From positions 1 to 50,836 of the forward strand of contig CACWNQ010000017.1 in NCBI GenBank assembly GCA_902762385.1: DNA of 50,836 nt, written 5' to 3'. Positions 7,953-16,641 of this stretch are shown piece by piece (position 1 is the first letter of the stretch; every line of letters begins with the position of its first letter). Source of the stretch: an uncultured Bacteroidales bacterium (GTDB lineage: Bacteria > Bacteroidota > Bacteroidia > Bacteroidales > Muribaculaceae). The position numbers and the translations under genes were made by a program. The notes under the pieces are model-generated. The model was given only the letters and a program-made list of their open reading frames with translations. It had not been told where the DNA came from and searched no databases.

Positions 7953-9221
7953 ATGAATTATAGTGTTACATCACCAGCTAAGGTGGATTGCCGAGTGCAG
8001 TTGCCCCCGTCGAAGAGCATGGCCATAAGGGCCTTGCTGCTTGGCGCGTTGTGCGACGGCAAGACTGAGGACTCGTTGCACCTTGCCGAGCAACCTAATG
8101 CCTCGGGCGACATCGAGGTGATGGCAAGGGCTCTTGCTTGCACTGGCGAGCAAGTGAACGTGGGTGGCGCTGGTGCTGCAATGCGTTTTCTCACAGCCTA
8201 TTTTGCAACTCGGCGAGGACGCACAGTGGTGCTCGACGGCGACGAGCGCATGCGCCAGCGGCCCATTGGCAGGCTTGTTGATGCCTTGAGGCAGATGGAT
8301 GCCGAGGTGCAATATCTAGGCAACGAAGGCTTCCCGCCACTTCGCATCACCGGCCACCATCTCACAGGCGGCACTGTGCACATAGACGGCAGCGTGAGCA
8401 GCCAATACATCTCGGCACTGCTGATGATAGCCCCATTGGCTGGAGGCGTGACACTAATGCTCGACGGCAATGTGGTTTCGCGCCCATATATCGACATGAC
8501 GCTTGCCATGATGCGCAAACGCGGCGTTGAGGCACACTGGCATGAAGGCGAAATAGTGGTGCCAAGTGGCAGTTACAAGTCGTTGCCAATGTCGCAGGAG
8601 GGCGACTGGAGTGCTGCAAGCTACTGGTTTGCCATGAAGGCGTTGTTGCCCGATTCGGCGATCGCGCTCTTGGGCTTGAATCGTGATAGTATTCAGGGTG
8701 ATAGGGCAATAGTTGAGATGATGAGGCCGCTAGGTGTGATTGAGTCGTGGAATGATGGCGTGTTGAGCCTTGAACGCACTGATGTTGAGTTGCCGCAACT
8801 TTACAGCCGAGGCATGAGCGACACGCCCGACTTGGTGCCTACTCTTGCCGTGACACTGTGCCTGCTTCATGTGCCTTACGAATTAACAGGTGTGGCCAAT
8901 CTCGCCATTAAGGAGAGTAACCGACTAGAGGCGCTGCAAGAGCAGATGCTGCTGCTGGGATATGAGATAGAAAGCGATGGAGCCACTCTGCGCTACGACG
9001 GCAATCATACTGCTGTGACAGGTGAGGTGACTCTTGACTCGCATGGCGATCACCGCATGGCTATGGCGCTGAGTCTTGCCTCCACGCGGCATGCGAGCAT
9101 AACGATTGCCGACGCACAAGTTGTTGCTAAGTCTTATCCTAAATGGTGGGAGCACCTTGCCTGTGCTGGGTTTGAGATATCAGAAATCAGATATCAGATG
9201 TCAGATTTGAGATTTAAGTAG
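7953..9221 (+). CDS. aroA: 3-phosphoshikimate 1-carboxyvinyltransferase (EPSP synthase)
   Basis: A 422-residue cytosolic enzyme of the shikimate pathway that joins shikimate-3-phosphate and phosphoenolpyruvate. Visible landmarks are the N-terminal PPSKSMAIRALLLGAL (PSKS motif), AGAAMRFLTAYFA (GTAMRFL-like), DGDERMRQRPIGRLVDALR, GSVSSQYISALLMIAPLAGG, KESNRLEALQ and DSHGDHRMAMALSLA. These span both inside-out alpha/beta domains. The protein would normally end near KWWEHLACAGFEI; here about 14 more residues (SEIRYQMSDLRFK) are encoded by an AGATATCAG micro-repeat. It begins a likely operon with the 9242 gene, 20 bp downstream. Confidence 0.95.
   Translation: MNYSVTSPAKVDCRVQLPPSKSMAIRALLLGALCDGKTEDSLHLAEQPNASGDIEVMARALACTGEQVNVGGAGAAMRFLTAYFATRRGRTVVLDGDERMRQRPIGRLVDALRQMDAEVQYLGNEGFPPLRITGHHLTGGTVHIDGSVSSQYISALLMIAPLAGGVTLMLDGNVVSRPYIDMTLAMMRKRGVEAHWHEGEIVVPSGSYKSLPMSQEGDWSAASYWFAMKALLPDSAIALLGLNRDSIQGDRAIVEMMRPLGVIESWNDGVLSLERTDVELPQLYSRGMSDTPDLVPTLAVTLCLLHVPYELTGVANLAIKESNRLEALQEQMLLLGYEIESDGATLRYDGNHTAVTGEVTLDSHGDHRMAMALSLASTRHASITIADAQVVAKSYPKWWEHLACAGFEISEIRYQMSDLRFK
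9175..9217 (+). repeat. AGATATCAG micro-repeat inside the aroA 3' end
   Basis: Irregular 7-8 bp units (AGATATCAG, AAATCAG, ATATCAG, ATGTCAG, ATTTGAG) cover the last 14 codons of aroA. They resemble the intergenic micro-repeats elsewhere in the window in style. Confidence 0.7.
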
Positions 9222-9241
9222 GTGAAACATGATAAAAAACG

Positions 9242-9649
9242 ATGATTCCCGCATTCTACATATTCATTGCCATGGTCGTGATAGGAATAATACTCTACAT
9301 TCATGACCGACTGACCAATAAGCCAAGTGAAAACTCTGCCCAAGAGGCTGAGCCACAACAACAGGAAGAGTGCAGCGACGACTGCTGCACAACTCACGAT
9401 GTGTGCCCGAGTGAGATGTTGCTCAAGCACATGAACCAGCCAGTTGTATACTATGAAGATGAAGAACTCGACTCTTTCAAAGGTCGAGAACCAGGCAGTT
9501 ATAGCGACGATGAGCTGGAGCAGTGGCGCGATGTGCTCTACACTTTGAAGCACGACGACCTGCTGCCATGGGAACGTAGTATCAAGCGGCGTGGAATCAC
9601 TATTCCTGATGTGATAAAAGAGGAACTGATGTCACTCTATAACTCCTGA
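9242..9649 (+). CDS. Small acidic membrane protein with Cys cluster, unknown function
   Basis: A 135-residue protein. Residues 3-20 (PAFYIFIAMVVIGIILYI) form one membrane helix, followed by a short Pro/Glu/Gln linker. A cysteine group (CSDDCCTTHDVC, about residues 43-54) comes next, then an acidic soluble part (YYEDEELDSFKGREPGSYSD, WRDVLYTLKHDDLLPWERSIKRRGI). The four closely spaced cysteines could bind a metal or a cluster; that is inference only. It is 20 bp downstream of aroA on the same strand, so probably co-transcribed. A short AT-rich inverted repeat (TTAAAT-TTG-ATTTAA, 9652-9666) follows. I do not recognise a named family. Confidence 0.75.
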   Translation: MIPAFYIFIAMVVIGIILYIHDRLTNKPSENSAQEAEPQQQEECSDDCCTTHDVCPSEMLLKHMNQPVVYYEDEELDSFKGREPGSYSDDELEQWRDVLYTLKHDDLLPWERSIKRRGITIPDVIKEELMSLYNS

Positions 9650-9671
9650 TTTAAATTTGATTTAAATTAAC

Positions 9672-10205
9672 CTATTTCACCATTACCTTGTGGGCTGTGC
9701 CATCGCTCATGAGCACTATGTTCACACCAGGTTGAGGACCCTCGATGCGCTGGCCTTCAACGTTAAAACGAGCCAGTTCGGTAGCGTTAGGGTCGGCATT
9801 GATGCTTTGGGTTGATTCGACAGGCGTTTCACCCGAGAAGAACACTACTCGCGGCATGAGGAAGGCATCGGTGGCAATCCACTGCACCGAACTGGGAATT
9901 ACCACGGCATAGAGCCAGTTGTAGCCTGTGGCTGCTTCGCCTGCAGGGCCATAAAGGAAATGGCTTGGAATTACCTCGGCACCCGAAGGCACCTCGATGA
10001 GTTTCTCGACCAGGTAATGCTGATCCCAGTCGTCGCGGCCATACCAACCGGTGCGCACCAGAGTAGTCATGTCTTTAGTGTAGATGTGACCATGCTTGCA
10101 CTTAAACCCGTCGGGGCTGTAGAAGTATCCTTTGTCGGTTATCATGTACTGCGCACTTGTGGCTAGTGACATCATCGCAAATAGTAACAATAATACCTTT
10201 TTCAT
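9672..10205 (-). CDS. Secreted protein with type IX-like C-terminal tail
   Basis: A 177-residue protein with a signal peptide (MKKVLLLLFAMMSLATSAQ). The middle part is Tyr/Trp/Gly-rich (DKGYFYSPDGFKCKHGHIYT, YNWLYAVVIPSSVQWIATDA). It ends ARFNVEGQRIEGPQPGVNIV...KVMVK, the layout of the C-terminal signal domain of type IX secretion substrates (xxNxxGqxv, PGVYIV, KvvvK), although shorter than a full domain. It is convergent with the gene at 9242. Function is unknown; export beyond the outer membrane is inferred from the tail. Confidence 0.75.
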   Translation of the reverse strand: MKKVLLLLFAMMSLATSAQYMITDKGYFYSPDGFKCKHGHIYTKDMTTLVRTGWYGRDDWDQHYLVEKLIEVPSGAEVIPSHFLYGPAGEAATGYNWLYAVVIPSSVQWIATDAFLMPRVVFFSGETPVESTQSINADPNATELARFNVEGQRIEGPQPGVNIVLMSDGTAHKVMVK

Positions 10206-10231
10206 AATAATCTATATTTTTTTGTTGGTCA

Positions 10232-10239
10232 CAAAAATA
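10232..10239 (-). promoter_or_regulatory. Possible -7 box for the 9672 gene
   Basis: The minus strand reads TATTTTTG (TAnnTTTG) about 27 bp before the ATG at 10205. The sequence is AT-rich here, so a chance match is possible. Confidence 0.35.
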
Positions 10240-10313
10240 ATGAAAATAATCATGTTAACAAAAATTGCACATTATTTTAGCGGCTATTCTTGCCTTTTTT
10301 GATAAAAATGAAT

Positions 10314-10321
10314 TAAATTTG
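10314..10321 (+). promoter_or_regulatory. -7 box for rocD
   Basis: TAAATTTG lies 37 bp before the ATG at 10359. No clean TTTG is found at the usual distance upstream. Confidence 0.5.
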
Positions 10322-10358
10322 CACAATCAGAACAATTATTCTATAAAATCAACTAATT

Positions 10359-11645
10359 ATGGCAACTACCAAAAAAACTAAACCAACTACCAAAAAAGCA
10401 ACCACTAAGAAAAACGTGATTGGTGAAGCCAGCAAGCGTTGCATGGCTATGGAAGACAAGTACGGAGCTCACAACTATCATCCACTGCCTGTTGTGCTCA
10501 AGAAGGGTAAAGGCATCTATGTGTGGGATGTTGAGGGAAAGAAATACTTCGACTTCCTATCTTCTTACAGTGCCGTTAATCAGGGTCACTGCCACCCACG
10601 CATCGTGAAGGCCCTTAAGGATCAGGCCAGCAAGCTGTGCCTCACCTCAAGAGCATTCTACAACGACGCATTGTGCGAGTATGAGAAATTCATGCATCAG
10701 TACTTCGGCTACGACAAGGTGCTCCCAATGAACACCGGTGCCGAGGGTGTTGAGACTGCACTGAAGCTTGCTCGTCGCTGGGGTGTTGTTAAGAAAGGTA
10801 TTCCTAATGACAAAGTAAAGATAATATGCTGCGAGGGTAACTTCCACGGCCGCACTGTGACTATCATCACCATGAGCGACGATCCAAGTTCTTATGCTGA
10901 ATATGGTCCATTGACCCCTGGTTTTATCCGTATTCCTTACAACGATCCTAAGGCTCTTGAGAAAGCCCTCAAAAAATATGGCGACGAAGTGTGCGCATTC
11001 ATAGCTGAGCCTATCCAAGGTGAGGCTGGTGTGTTCGTTCCCGATGATGGCTACCTGAAGAAATGCTTCGATCTGTGCCACGAGCACAACGTGCTCTTCA
11101 TTGCCGACGAGGTTCAGACTGGTATCGCCCGTACAGGCAAGATGCTGTGCTCGATGCACGACGGCATTCGCCCTGACATCGTAATCCTTGGTAAGGCCCT
11201 GGGTGGTGGCGTTCTTCCTGTTTCGGCTTGCCTTGCCGACGACGACATCATGCTTAACGTGAAGCCCGGTGAGCACGGCTCTACATTCGGTGGCTTCCCA
11301 CTGGCAGCCCGCGTGGCTATCGAGGCCCTCAAGGTTGTGAAGGACGAGAAACTCACTCAGAATGCCGAGAAGATGGGTAAGATATTCCGCGAGGAAATCA
11401 AGAAGATTAACTCTCCATTCATCGTTCAGGTGCGTGGACGCGGCCTGCTTAACGCCATCGTTACAACTCCTATCAAGGGCAAGACTGCTTGGGACATCTG
11501 CCTCAAGCTGCGTGATAATGGTCTGCTGGCTAAACCCACACACGACCACATTATTCGTTTCGCTCCTCCCTTGTGTATAAACAAGGAAGAGATCATGAAG
11601 GCTGTGGGAATCATCAAGAAGACCTTCGAGGAAATGTCGAAGTAA
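10359..11645 (+). CDS. rocD: Ornithine--oxo-acid transaminase
   Basis: A 428-residue class III PLP aminotransferase that converts ornithine and 2-oxoglutarate to glutamate-5-semialdehyde and glutamate. Landmarks are [101 protein letters not shown] and the PLP-lysine segment [16 protein letters not shown]. The first ~20 residues are an unusual Thr/Lys-only extension ([17 protein letters not shown]) not expected of the family core. It works with PruA (17635) to drain ornithine from the arginine deiminase pathway into glutamate. A terminator follows directly. Confidence 0.95.
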   Translation: MATTKKTKPTTKKATTKKNVIGEASKRCMAMEDKYGAHNYHPLPVVLKKGKGIYVWDVEGKKYFDFLSSYSAVNQGHCHPRIVKALKDQASKLCLTSRAFYNDALCEYEKFMHQYFGYDKVLPMNTGAEGVETALKLARRWGVVKKGIPNDKVKIICCEGNFHGRTVTIITMSDDPSSYAEYGPLTPGFIRIPYNDPKALEKALKKYGDEVCAFIAEPIQGEAGVFVPDDGYLKKCFDLCHEHNVLFIADEVQTGIARTGKMLCSMHDGIRPDIVILGKALGGGVLPVSACLADDDIMLNVKPGEHGSTFGGFPLAARVAIEALKVVKDEKLTQNAEKMGKIFREEIKKINSPFIVQVRGRGLLNAIVTTPIKGKTAWDICLKLRDNGLLAKPTHDHIIRFAPPLCINKEEIMKAVGIIKKTFEEMSK

Positions 11646-11677
11646 GAGAGAAAACAGCACACGTTATTATATGTGAT

Positions 11678-11713
11678 AATTAGGCGGCCCATGATAGGTC
11701 GCCTAATTTTTAT
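11678..11713 (+). terminator. rocD terminator
   Basis: AATTAGGCGGCC / GGTCGCCTAATT stem (one G-T pair), loop CATGATA-like, followed by a T-rich run. Confidence 0.75.
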
Positions 11714-11762
11714 TTTAGTGTCATTACGCAAGTGAGGGTGTGCTTGTTTGCCAAATTATTAT

Positions 11763-11770
11763 TATTTTTG
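11763..11770 (+). promoter_or_regulatory. -7 box for the acyltransferase gene
   Basis: TATTTTTG lies 22 bp before the ATG at 11793, with TTTG/CTTG sequences 12-17 bp upstream. The leader would be short. Confidence 0.45.
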
Positions 11771-11792
11771 CAAGCAATAATTAGACTAAGAT

Positions 11793-12899
11793 ATGCAAAT
11801 ACTCAAGGGTGATAAATTGCTAAATAAGGCGCAATGCGATGTGTTGCGCGGTATTGCCATTGTTGGTATATTTCTGCACAACTTTTGTCATTTGCTCAAG
11901 GGAAGCAATGAGGAGAACGAGTTTACTTTCATTGCTGATCGTGCCAGCAACATGTGGCAATACTGGACCACGGGCCTTGATGAGTTCTTCCCTATACAGC
12001 TGTTTGCGTTCTTCGGGCATTATGGAGTCCCTATCTTTTTCTTCTTGAGTGGATATGGACTAGTGATGAAATATGAAAACGGCAACACGTTGCCCAAGAA
12101 TAGCGTGTGGGGCTTTATCGGGCATCATTGGTTCAAGTTGTTCAAGCTGATGATATTGGGAATGGTGCTGACCATTATAATCTACGTCGCCACTGGAATA
12201 ACTCGTGAAATCTGGGAGTATTTTGCTCAAGCCACACTGCTTTCAAATATAATCCCCGAACTGTGCGATTCACACACACCATCGCCCTATTGGTTTTTTG
12301 GGGTGATGGTAGAGCTTTATGTTGTGTACCGTCTGCTGTTTTTCCCGCTTTGTGACAAGCACTATAGATTGTGGCGATGGCTCATTCCAGTGCTGCTCAC
12401 TGTGTTGACATTGCTGCCGCAAGTGCTGATGGAGAATCACTCCAACGGACTCAACTATGTGAGGCACAATGCTGCGATAGCAATGTTGCCCTTTTCGCTG
12501 GGAGTGCTGGTTGGCCGGTATGGGTTGCCAAAACTGTCGCGCTTGGCTTCGGCATCGATTATGATTATTGTATTGCCATTGCTTGCGATTGTGAGCATGC
12601 ACTATCAGTCGTGGCTATTGCTGTCGCCACTAGTTGTGCTGGCAGGTAGCTTGGCATTCGTCAAGGGTGCAGAGTCTTGCTGTGGCTTGTGTTATAGCTT
12701 GGTTACAAAACCGTTGCGCTACTTGGGTGTCATGTCGTCGATGATTTTTGTGGTCCATTCAATTGCACGGCGACCCATCTATAAGTTTGTCCTCGTGAAT
12801 CACAGTGAACTTATGCTTGAAGACTATGCTTGGATGGCGCTCTATATAGTGGTAACACTTATCCTTGCATGGGCTTATAAGAAAATTATCAGGAAATAA
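11793..12899 (+). CDS. Acyltransferase 3 family membrane protein
   Basis: A 368-residue polytopic protein with about ten hydrophobic helices. Near the N-terminus CDVLRGIAIVGIFLHNFCH is the characteristic RgiAilxVxxxH start of the Acyltransferase 3 family. GHYGVPIFFFLSGYGLVMKYE follows (the vPxFFfxSGf motif), and SPYWFFGVMVELYVVYRL is another family signature. Such enzymes O-acylate surface sugars or lipids across the inner membrane. The target here cannot be told. The gene stands alone between rocD (separated by a terminator) and the convergent arcC. Confidence 0.85.
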   Translation: MQILKGDKLLNKAQCDVLRGIAIVGIFLHNFCHLLKGSNEENEFTFIADRASNMWQYWTTGLDEFFPIQLFAFFGHYGVPIFFFLSGYGLVMKYENGNTLPKNSVWGFIGHHWFKLFKLMILGMVLTIIIYVATGITREIWEYFAQATLLSNIIPELCDSHTPSPYWFFGVMVELYVVYRLLFFPLCDKHYRLWRWLIPVLLTVLTLLPQVLMENHSNGLNYVRHNAAIAMLPFSLGVLVGRYGLPKLSRLASASIMIIVLPLLAIVSMHYQSWLLLSPLVVLAGSLAFVKGAESCCGLCYSLVTKPLRYLGVMSSMIFVVHSIARRPIYKFVLVNHSELMLEDYAWMALYIVVTLILAWAYKKIIRK

Positions 12900-12925
12900 C
12901 CAATAACCTGATTGAGGCTAAAATA

Positions 12926-12962
12926 AACGGTGAGCACCATAACCGTTATGATGCTCACCGTT
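12926..12962. terminator. Terminator between acyltransferase and arcC
   Basis: AACGGTGAGCA pairs with TGCTCACCGTT around a 15-nt loop, between the convergent genes ending at 12899 and 12986. Confidence 0.75.
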
Positions 12963-12985
12963 GTAGTGTTTCTATGTGATGTGAA

Positions 12986-13927
12986 TTATTCTTTCACAAG
13001 AATTGTGCCGGTATTACCCTTGAGTGCCTCGCGGGCTTTGTCGAGCGAGGTAATAAGGGCAGTGCCACCGGTGGTGTTCTCAACGAAGCTGATGCAAGAC
13101 TCCACCTTGGGAAGCATGCTACCAGGAGCGAAGTGACCCTCGGCGATGTACTGACGTGCCTCGGCGATTGTCATGCGGTCGAGATCCTTTTGGTCGGGTT
13201 TGTTGAAGTTGATAGAGACTTTCTCAACGGCAGTGAGGATAACAAGCATGTCGGCATTGAGGTCGAGCGCGAGCTTAGCGCTGGCGCGGTCTTTGTCGAT
13301 AACTGCTGCTACTCCCTCATAGTCGCCAGGACCTTTCTCCATCACAGGAATGCCACCACCGCCCACGGTGATAACCACGCTGTGAAGGCCCACGAGTTGC
13401 TCAACGATGGGCAACTCCACAATCTTCACGGGGATGGGTGAGGGCACTACGCGGCGATAGCCACGTCCTGCATCCTCAACAAAGGTGTAGCCGGTCTCGG
13501 CCACGATGCGGTCGGCATCTTCCTTGCTGTAGAACATTCCCACAGGCTTGGTGGGGTTCTGGAAAGCGCTGTCGTTCTTGTCAACAACCACTTGGGTGAC
13601 CACTGCTGCACAGGGCTTGTTGATGCCACGGCGAGCGAGCTCGCGCTCCACTGCCTGCTGCAAGTGATAACCAATGTAGCCTTGGGTCATAGCTCCGCAC
13701 TCGGGGAAAGGCATCGCGGGAGTGCCGCCACCATTGTTAGCGCTGTACTCAAACGCGAGGTTTACCATACCCACCTGTGGACCATTGCCATGGCCAATCA
13801 CCACGTCATATCCTTCCTCAACGAGGTCGACGATGGTAGAGGCAGTGCCTTTAACCAGCTCGAGCTGCTCTTGAGGAGTCTTGCCAAGGGCATTGCCGCC
13901 CAGGGCTATAACTAGTCGTTTGCTCAT
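12986..13927 (-). CDS. arcC: Carbamate kinase
   Basis: A 313-residue amino-acid-kinase-fold enzyme that transfers phosphate from carbamoyl phosphate to ADP, the ATP-yielding last step of the arginine deiminase pathway. Visible are RLVIALGGNALG (residues 4-15), VIGHGNGPQVGMV, FPECGAMTQGYIGYHLQQA, PIPVKIVE and VITVGGGGIPVM (phosphate- and nucleotide-binding loops), plus the late EGHFAPGSMLPKVESCISFVE. It is downstream of ornithine carbamoyltransferase on the same strand (84-bp gap holding a purine micro-repeat), probably in one operon, and is followed by a terminator. Confidence 0.95.
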   Translation of the reverse strand: MSKRLVIALGGNALGKTPQEQLELVKGTASTIVDLVEEGYDVVIGHGNGPQVGMVNLAFEYSANNGGGTPAMPFPECGAMTQGYIGYHLQQAVERELARRGINKPCAAVVTQVVVDKNDSAFQNPTKPVGMFYSKEDADRIVAETGYTFVEDAGRGYRRVVPSPIPVKIVELPIVEQLVGLHSVVITVGGGGIPVMEKGPGDYEGVAAVIDKDRASAKLALDLNADMLVILTAVEKVSINFNKPDQKDLDRMTIAEARQYIAEGHFAPGSMLPKVESCISFVENTTGGTALITSLDKAREALKGNTGTILVKE

Positions 13928-13937
13928 AACTATTATA

Positions 13938-13968
13938 AGGGAAGATGGGAGAGGTGAGAGGGAAGAGC
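13938..13968. repeat. GGGAAGAG purine micro-repeat in the arc spacer
   Basis: GGGAAGATGGGAGAGGTGAG and a following AGGGAAGAG are irregular 7-8 bp units, like those at 1698-1726. TCCCTAATC occurs twice just downstream (about 13981-14003). Confidence 0.6.
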
Positions 13969-14011
13969 TGAAAAACGTTCTTCCCTAATCACTCGTCCCT
14001 AATCATTCTTT

Positions 14012-15004
14012 TTACTTCAGGGTTGCGTACATCACAGCCTTGATGGTGTGCATACGGTTCTCGGCCTCATCAAATACCTTAGATTGTGGGCTGCGGAATA
14101 CCTTGTCGGTAACCTCCATCTCCTTCAAGCCGAATTTCTCGTAAATCTCGCGACCAACAGAAGTCTCAAGGTCGTGGAATGAAGGCAGGCAGTGCAGGAA
14201 GATAGCTTCGGAGTTGGCGTTGGCCATAACAGCGTCGTTAACCTGATAGGGGCTCAACAGCTTGATGCGCTTCTCCCACAACTCGGCAGGCTCACCCATC
14301 GATACCCAAATGTCGGTGTAGATAACGTCGGCATTCTTGGTGCCTTTCTTAACGTCGTCGGTAAGAGTGATGGTGCATCCGTTCTCTTTAGCAATCTTGC
14401 GGCAGGTAGCAACGAGTTTGGCATCGGGCATGTTGTCCTTAGGACCACAAGCTACGAAGTTGATACCAAGCTTAGCCGAAACTACCATCAGCGAGTTAGC
14501 AACATTGTTGCGAGCATCGCCCATGAAGACCATCTTCAAGCCTTTGTAACGGCCAAAGTTCTCCTCGATAGTGAGAACGTCGGCGAGCATCTGAGTTGGG
14601 TGGAACTCGGTGGTAAGACCATTCCACACGGGAATACCAGCATAGCGGCCCAGATCCTCAACGATGTCCTGGTCGAAACCACGATACTCGATACCGTCGA
14701 ACATGCGACCGAGCACCTTAGCGGTGTCCTCGAGCGACTCCTTGTTACCCATTTGCGACGAAGCAGGGTCAAGATAAGTAACGCCCATACCTAGGTCATT
14801 ACCTGCTACCTCAAACGAGCAGCGAGTGCGGGTAGAAGTCTTCTCAAACAACAGAACGATGTTCTTACCGGTTAAGTACTTGTGAGGAGTGTTTGTTCTT
14901 TTCAGACGCTTGAAATCCTTAGCGAGTTCAAGTAAATACTGGATTTCCTCGGTGGTGAAGTCTAACAACTTCAAGAAATTTCTTCCTGATAAACTTCTTG
15001 GCAT
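14012..15004 (-). CDS. argF: Ornithine carbamoyltransferase
   Basis: A 330-residue enzyme interconverting citrulline plus phosphate with ornithine plus carbamoyl phosphate. FEKTSTRTRCSFEVA carries the STRTR carbamoyl-phosphate loop. EFHPTQMLADVLTI has the HPTQ motif, DIWVSMGEP the SMG ornithine loop and IFLHCLPSFHD the HCLP motif. The start was set at the ATG at 15004 (MPRSLSGRNFLKLLDFT). An in-frame ATG at 15067 lies upstream of the promoter box and is excluded. The catabolic role (arcB) is inferred from arcC directly downstream and arcA nearby; sequence alone does not separate it from the biosynthetic enzyme. Confidence 0.93.
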   Translation of the reverse strand: MPRSLSGRNFLKLLDFTTEEIQYLLELAKDFKRLKRTNTPHKYLTGKNIVLLFEKTSTRTRCSFEVAGNDLGMGVTYLDPASSQMGNKESLEDTAKVLGRMFDGIEYRGFDQDIVEDLGRYAGIPVWNGLTTEFHPTQMLADVLTIEENFGRYKGLKMVFMGDARNNVANSLMVVSAKLGINFVACGPKDNMPDAKLVATCRKIAKENGCTITLTDDVKKGTKNADVIYTDIWVSMGEPAELWEKRIKLLSPYQVNDAVMANANSEAIFLHCLPSFHDLETSVGREIYEKFGLKEMEVTDKVFRSPQSKVFDEAENRMHTIKAVMYATLK

Positions 15005-15054
15005 AGTTTTAAATTGTTTTATAGTTAATAAAATGTATATTGTTAATTTTGCCG

Positions 15055-15081
15055 CAAAGGTAAGCATTTTCGCTCAACAAA
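15055..15081 (-). promoter_or_regulatory. Promoter of the argF-arcC operon
   Basis: On the minus strand TTTG (15081-15078), a 15-bp spacer and TACCTTTG (15062-15055) lie 50 bp before the ATG at 15004. The -7 box is perfect; the spacer is short for the class. Confidence 0.6.
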
Positions 15082-15224
15082 AGAATTATTTGAACGATAA
15101 TTTTGTGTTTTGTTTTTCGAAGTCTATAAATGGCTATATCATTGCTGTTTTTTAATGAAAGATACCGCGCCTAGCCATTTTTACGTATAATCATCAAAAG
15201 GATTTCATCTTTTTTAAGGTGAGA

Positions 15225-15256
15225 CTTGATTTTCAAGAATAAAACAATTATTTTTG
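15225..15256 (+). promoter_or_regulatory. Promoter of the dockerin-SUMF1 gene
   Basis: CTTG (15225-15228), a 20-bp spacer and TATTTTTG (15249-15256) lie 38 bp before the ATG at 15295. Apart from the two divergent promoters, nothing else was seen in 15005-15294. Confidence 0.55.
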
Positions 15257-15294
15257 CAAATATAATTAGAATCATTAACTAAACATTTGACATT

Positions 15295-16641
15295 ATGAAA
15301 AAGATATTACTTACTCTATTTGCCTTGTTCGCTTGCAGCGTCACGATGTTTGCGACTGTCAAGGGCGATGTTAACGGCGACGGCTCGGTTACCAGTGCCG
15401 ATGTTACTGCACTTTATAACTATCTGCTCAATGGCGAAACTGGTTCTCTCCAAAATGGCGATGTGAATAGTGATGGTAATATCACCAGCGCTGATGTTAC
15501 CTATGTCTATAACATTCTGCTCGGTAACTTGCAGCCCGAATTTGCCCACGTTTACATCCTTGGAGAGGTAAATGGCAACGTGTGGTCTCCCAGCAATGGC
15601 GTGGAGATGACAACCGAAGACGGCAAAATCTACACCGCTGCTATCACTACTGATGGCGATTACAGCTACAACTATTTTAGCTTCACTACTAAACTTGCCG
15701 ATCCTGCCAGTAGCACACCGTGGGACGATATCGCTCCTTATCGATTTGGTGCTGTTAGTGCAGGCGATTACAACTTCATCGTGACCGAGGAACTCCTGGG
15801 CACCGAGATTGCTCTAACTACCGAGAATTATTTGGCTCTACAAATGGCTCATGGCTCTTTCAACTTAAGAATTGACCTGGAGAACATGAAGCTCACTGTC
15901 ACTGGTGAGTTCGCACCTCAAGGCATAACGGAATACACTGTCAGTGGCGTGAACTTCAAGATGGTGGATGTGGAAGGCGGCACATTTACGATGGGCAACC
16001 CCAACTATCAAAGTTCTGATAACACTTCTAACGAGGGACCAGTACATCAAGTCACTTTAAGCTCTTACAGCATCGGCCAGACCGAGGTCACTCAAGAGCT
16101 GTGGCAGGCTGTTATGGGCAGCAATCCAAGCTACTACAGCGGCACTAATCTGCCTGTTGAGCAAGTGAGCTGGAACCAGTGTCAAGCGTTTGTAGCCAAG
16201 CTCAATCAGATGCTGCCAATTGAGGGTTATGAGTGGCGCTTGCCCACCGAGGCGCAGTGGGAGTATGCTGCACGTGGAGGCTCCAAAAGTCAAGGTTATC
16301 AATATTCTGGCAGCAACACCATTGGTGATGTGGCGTGGTACCAGAACAACAGTAGCTCCAAGACTCATCAGGTGGCGACTAAAGCACCCAACGAACTAGA
16401 CATCTATGACATGAGCGGTAATGTGGAGGAATGGTGCCAAGACCATTACGCCAATTATTCATCTTCGCCACAAGTAGATCCTTGTGTCTCTACTGGCACT
16501 GCCAACTTCCTTGTCAACTTGCGTGGAGGTTTCTATAGTGCCACCGCCTTGCAGTGTCGAAACACACGACGCGACTGTTGGGACCCCGATCAAAGTTATA
16601 TGGAAATAGGCTTGCGACTCGCATTAGTGCCAAAGGATTAA
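15295..16641 (+). CDS. Secreted dockerin-like / SUMF1-domain protein
   Basis: A 448-residue protein. A signal peptide (about residues 1-20) is followed by two dockerin type I-like repeats (GDVNGDGSVTSADVTALYNY and GDVNSDGNITSADVTYVYNI, about residues 24-80). Each has an EF-like calcium loop. A beta-rich domain (about 85-210, VYILGEVNGNVWSP...) resembles SusE/SusF-type sugar-binding modules. A SUMF1/FGE-like domain fills 215-448: MVDVEGGTFTMGN, IGQTEVTQELWQAVMGSNPSYY, WRLPTEAQWEYAARGG, MSGNVEEWCQDHY, LRGGFYS. The cysteine pair of true formylglycine enzymes is not clearly kept, so catalytic activity is doubtful. It ends in TAA at 16639, and a second SUMF1 domain continues in the same frame. Confidence 0.85.
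   Translation: MKKILLTLFALFACSVTMFATVKGDVNGDGSVTSADVTALYNYLLNGETGSLQNGDVNSDGNITSADVTYVYNILLGNLQPEFAHVYILGEVNGNVWSPSNGVEMTTEDGKIYTAAITTDGDYSYNYFSFTTKLADPASSTPWDDIAPYRFGAVSAGDYNFIVTEELLGTEIALTTENYLALQMAHGSFNLRIDLENMKLTVTGEFAPQGITEYTVSGVNFKMVDVEGGTFTMGNPNYQSSDNTSNEGPVHQVTLSSYSIGQTEVTQELWQAVMGSNPSYYSGTNLPVEQVSWNQCQAFVAKLNQMLPIEGYEWRLPTEAQWEYAARGGSKSQGYQYSGSNTIGDVAWYQNNSSSKTHQVATKAPNELDIYDMSGNVEEWCQDHYANYSSSPQVDPCVSTGTANFLVNLRGGFYSATALQCRNTRRDCWDPDQSYMEIGLRLALVPKD

Noticed and set aside
10647-11660. 337-codon minus-strand frame opposite rocD
   Set aside because: Shadow of rocD; no motifs.
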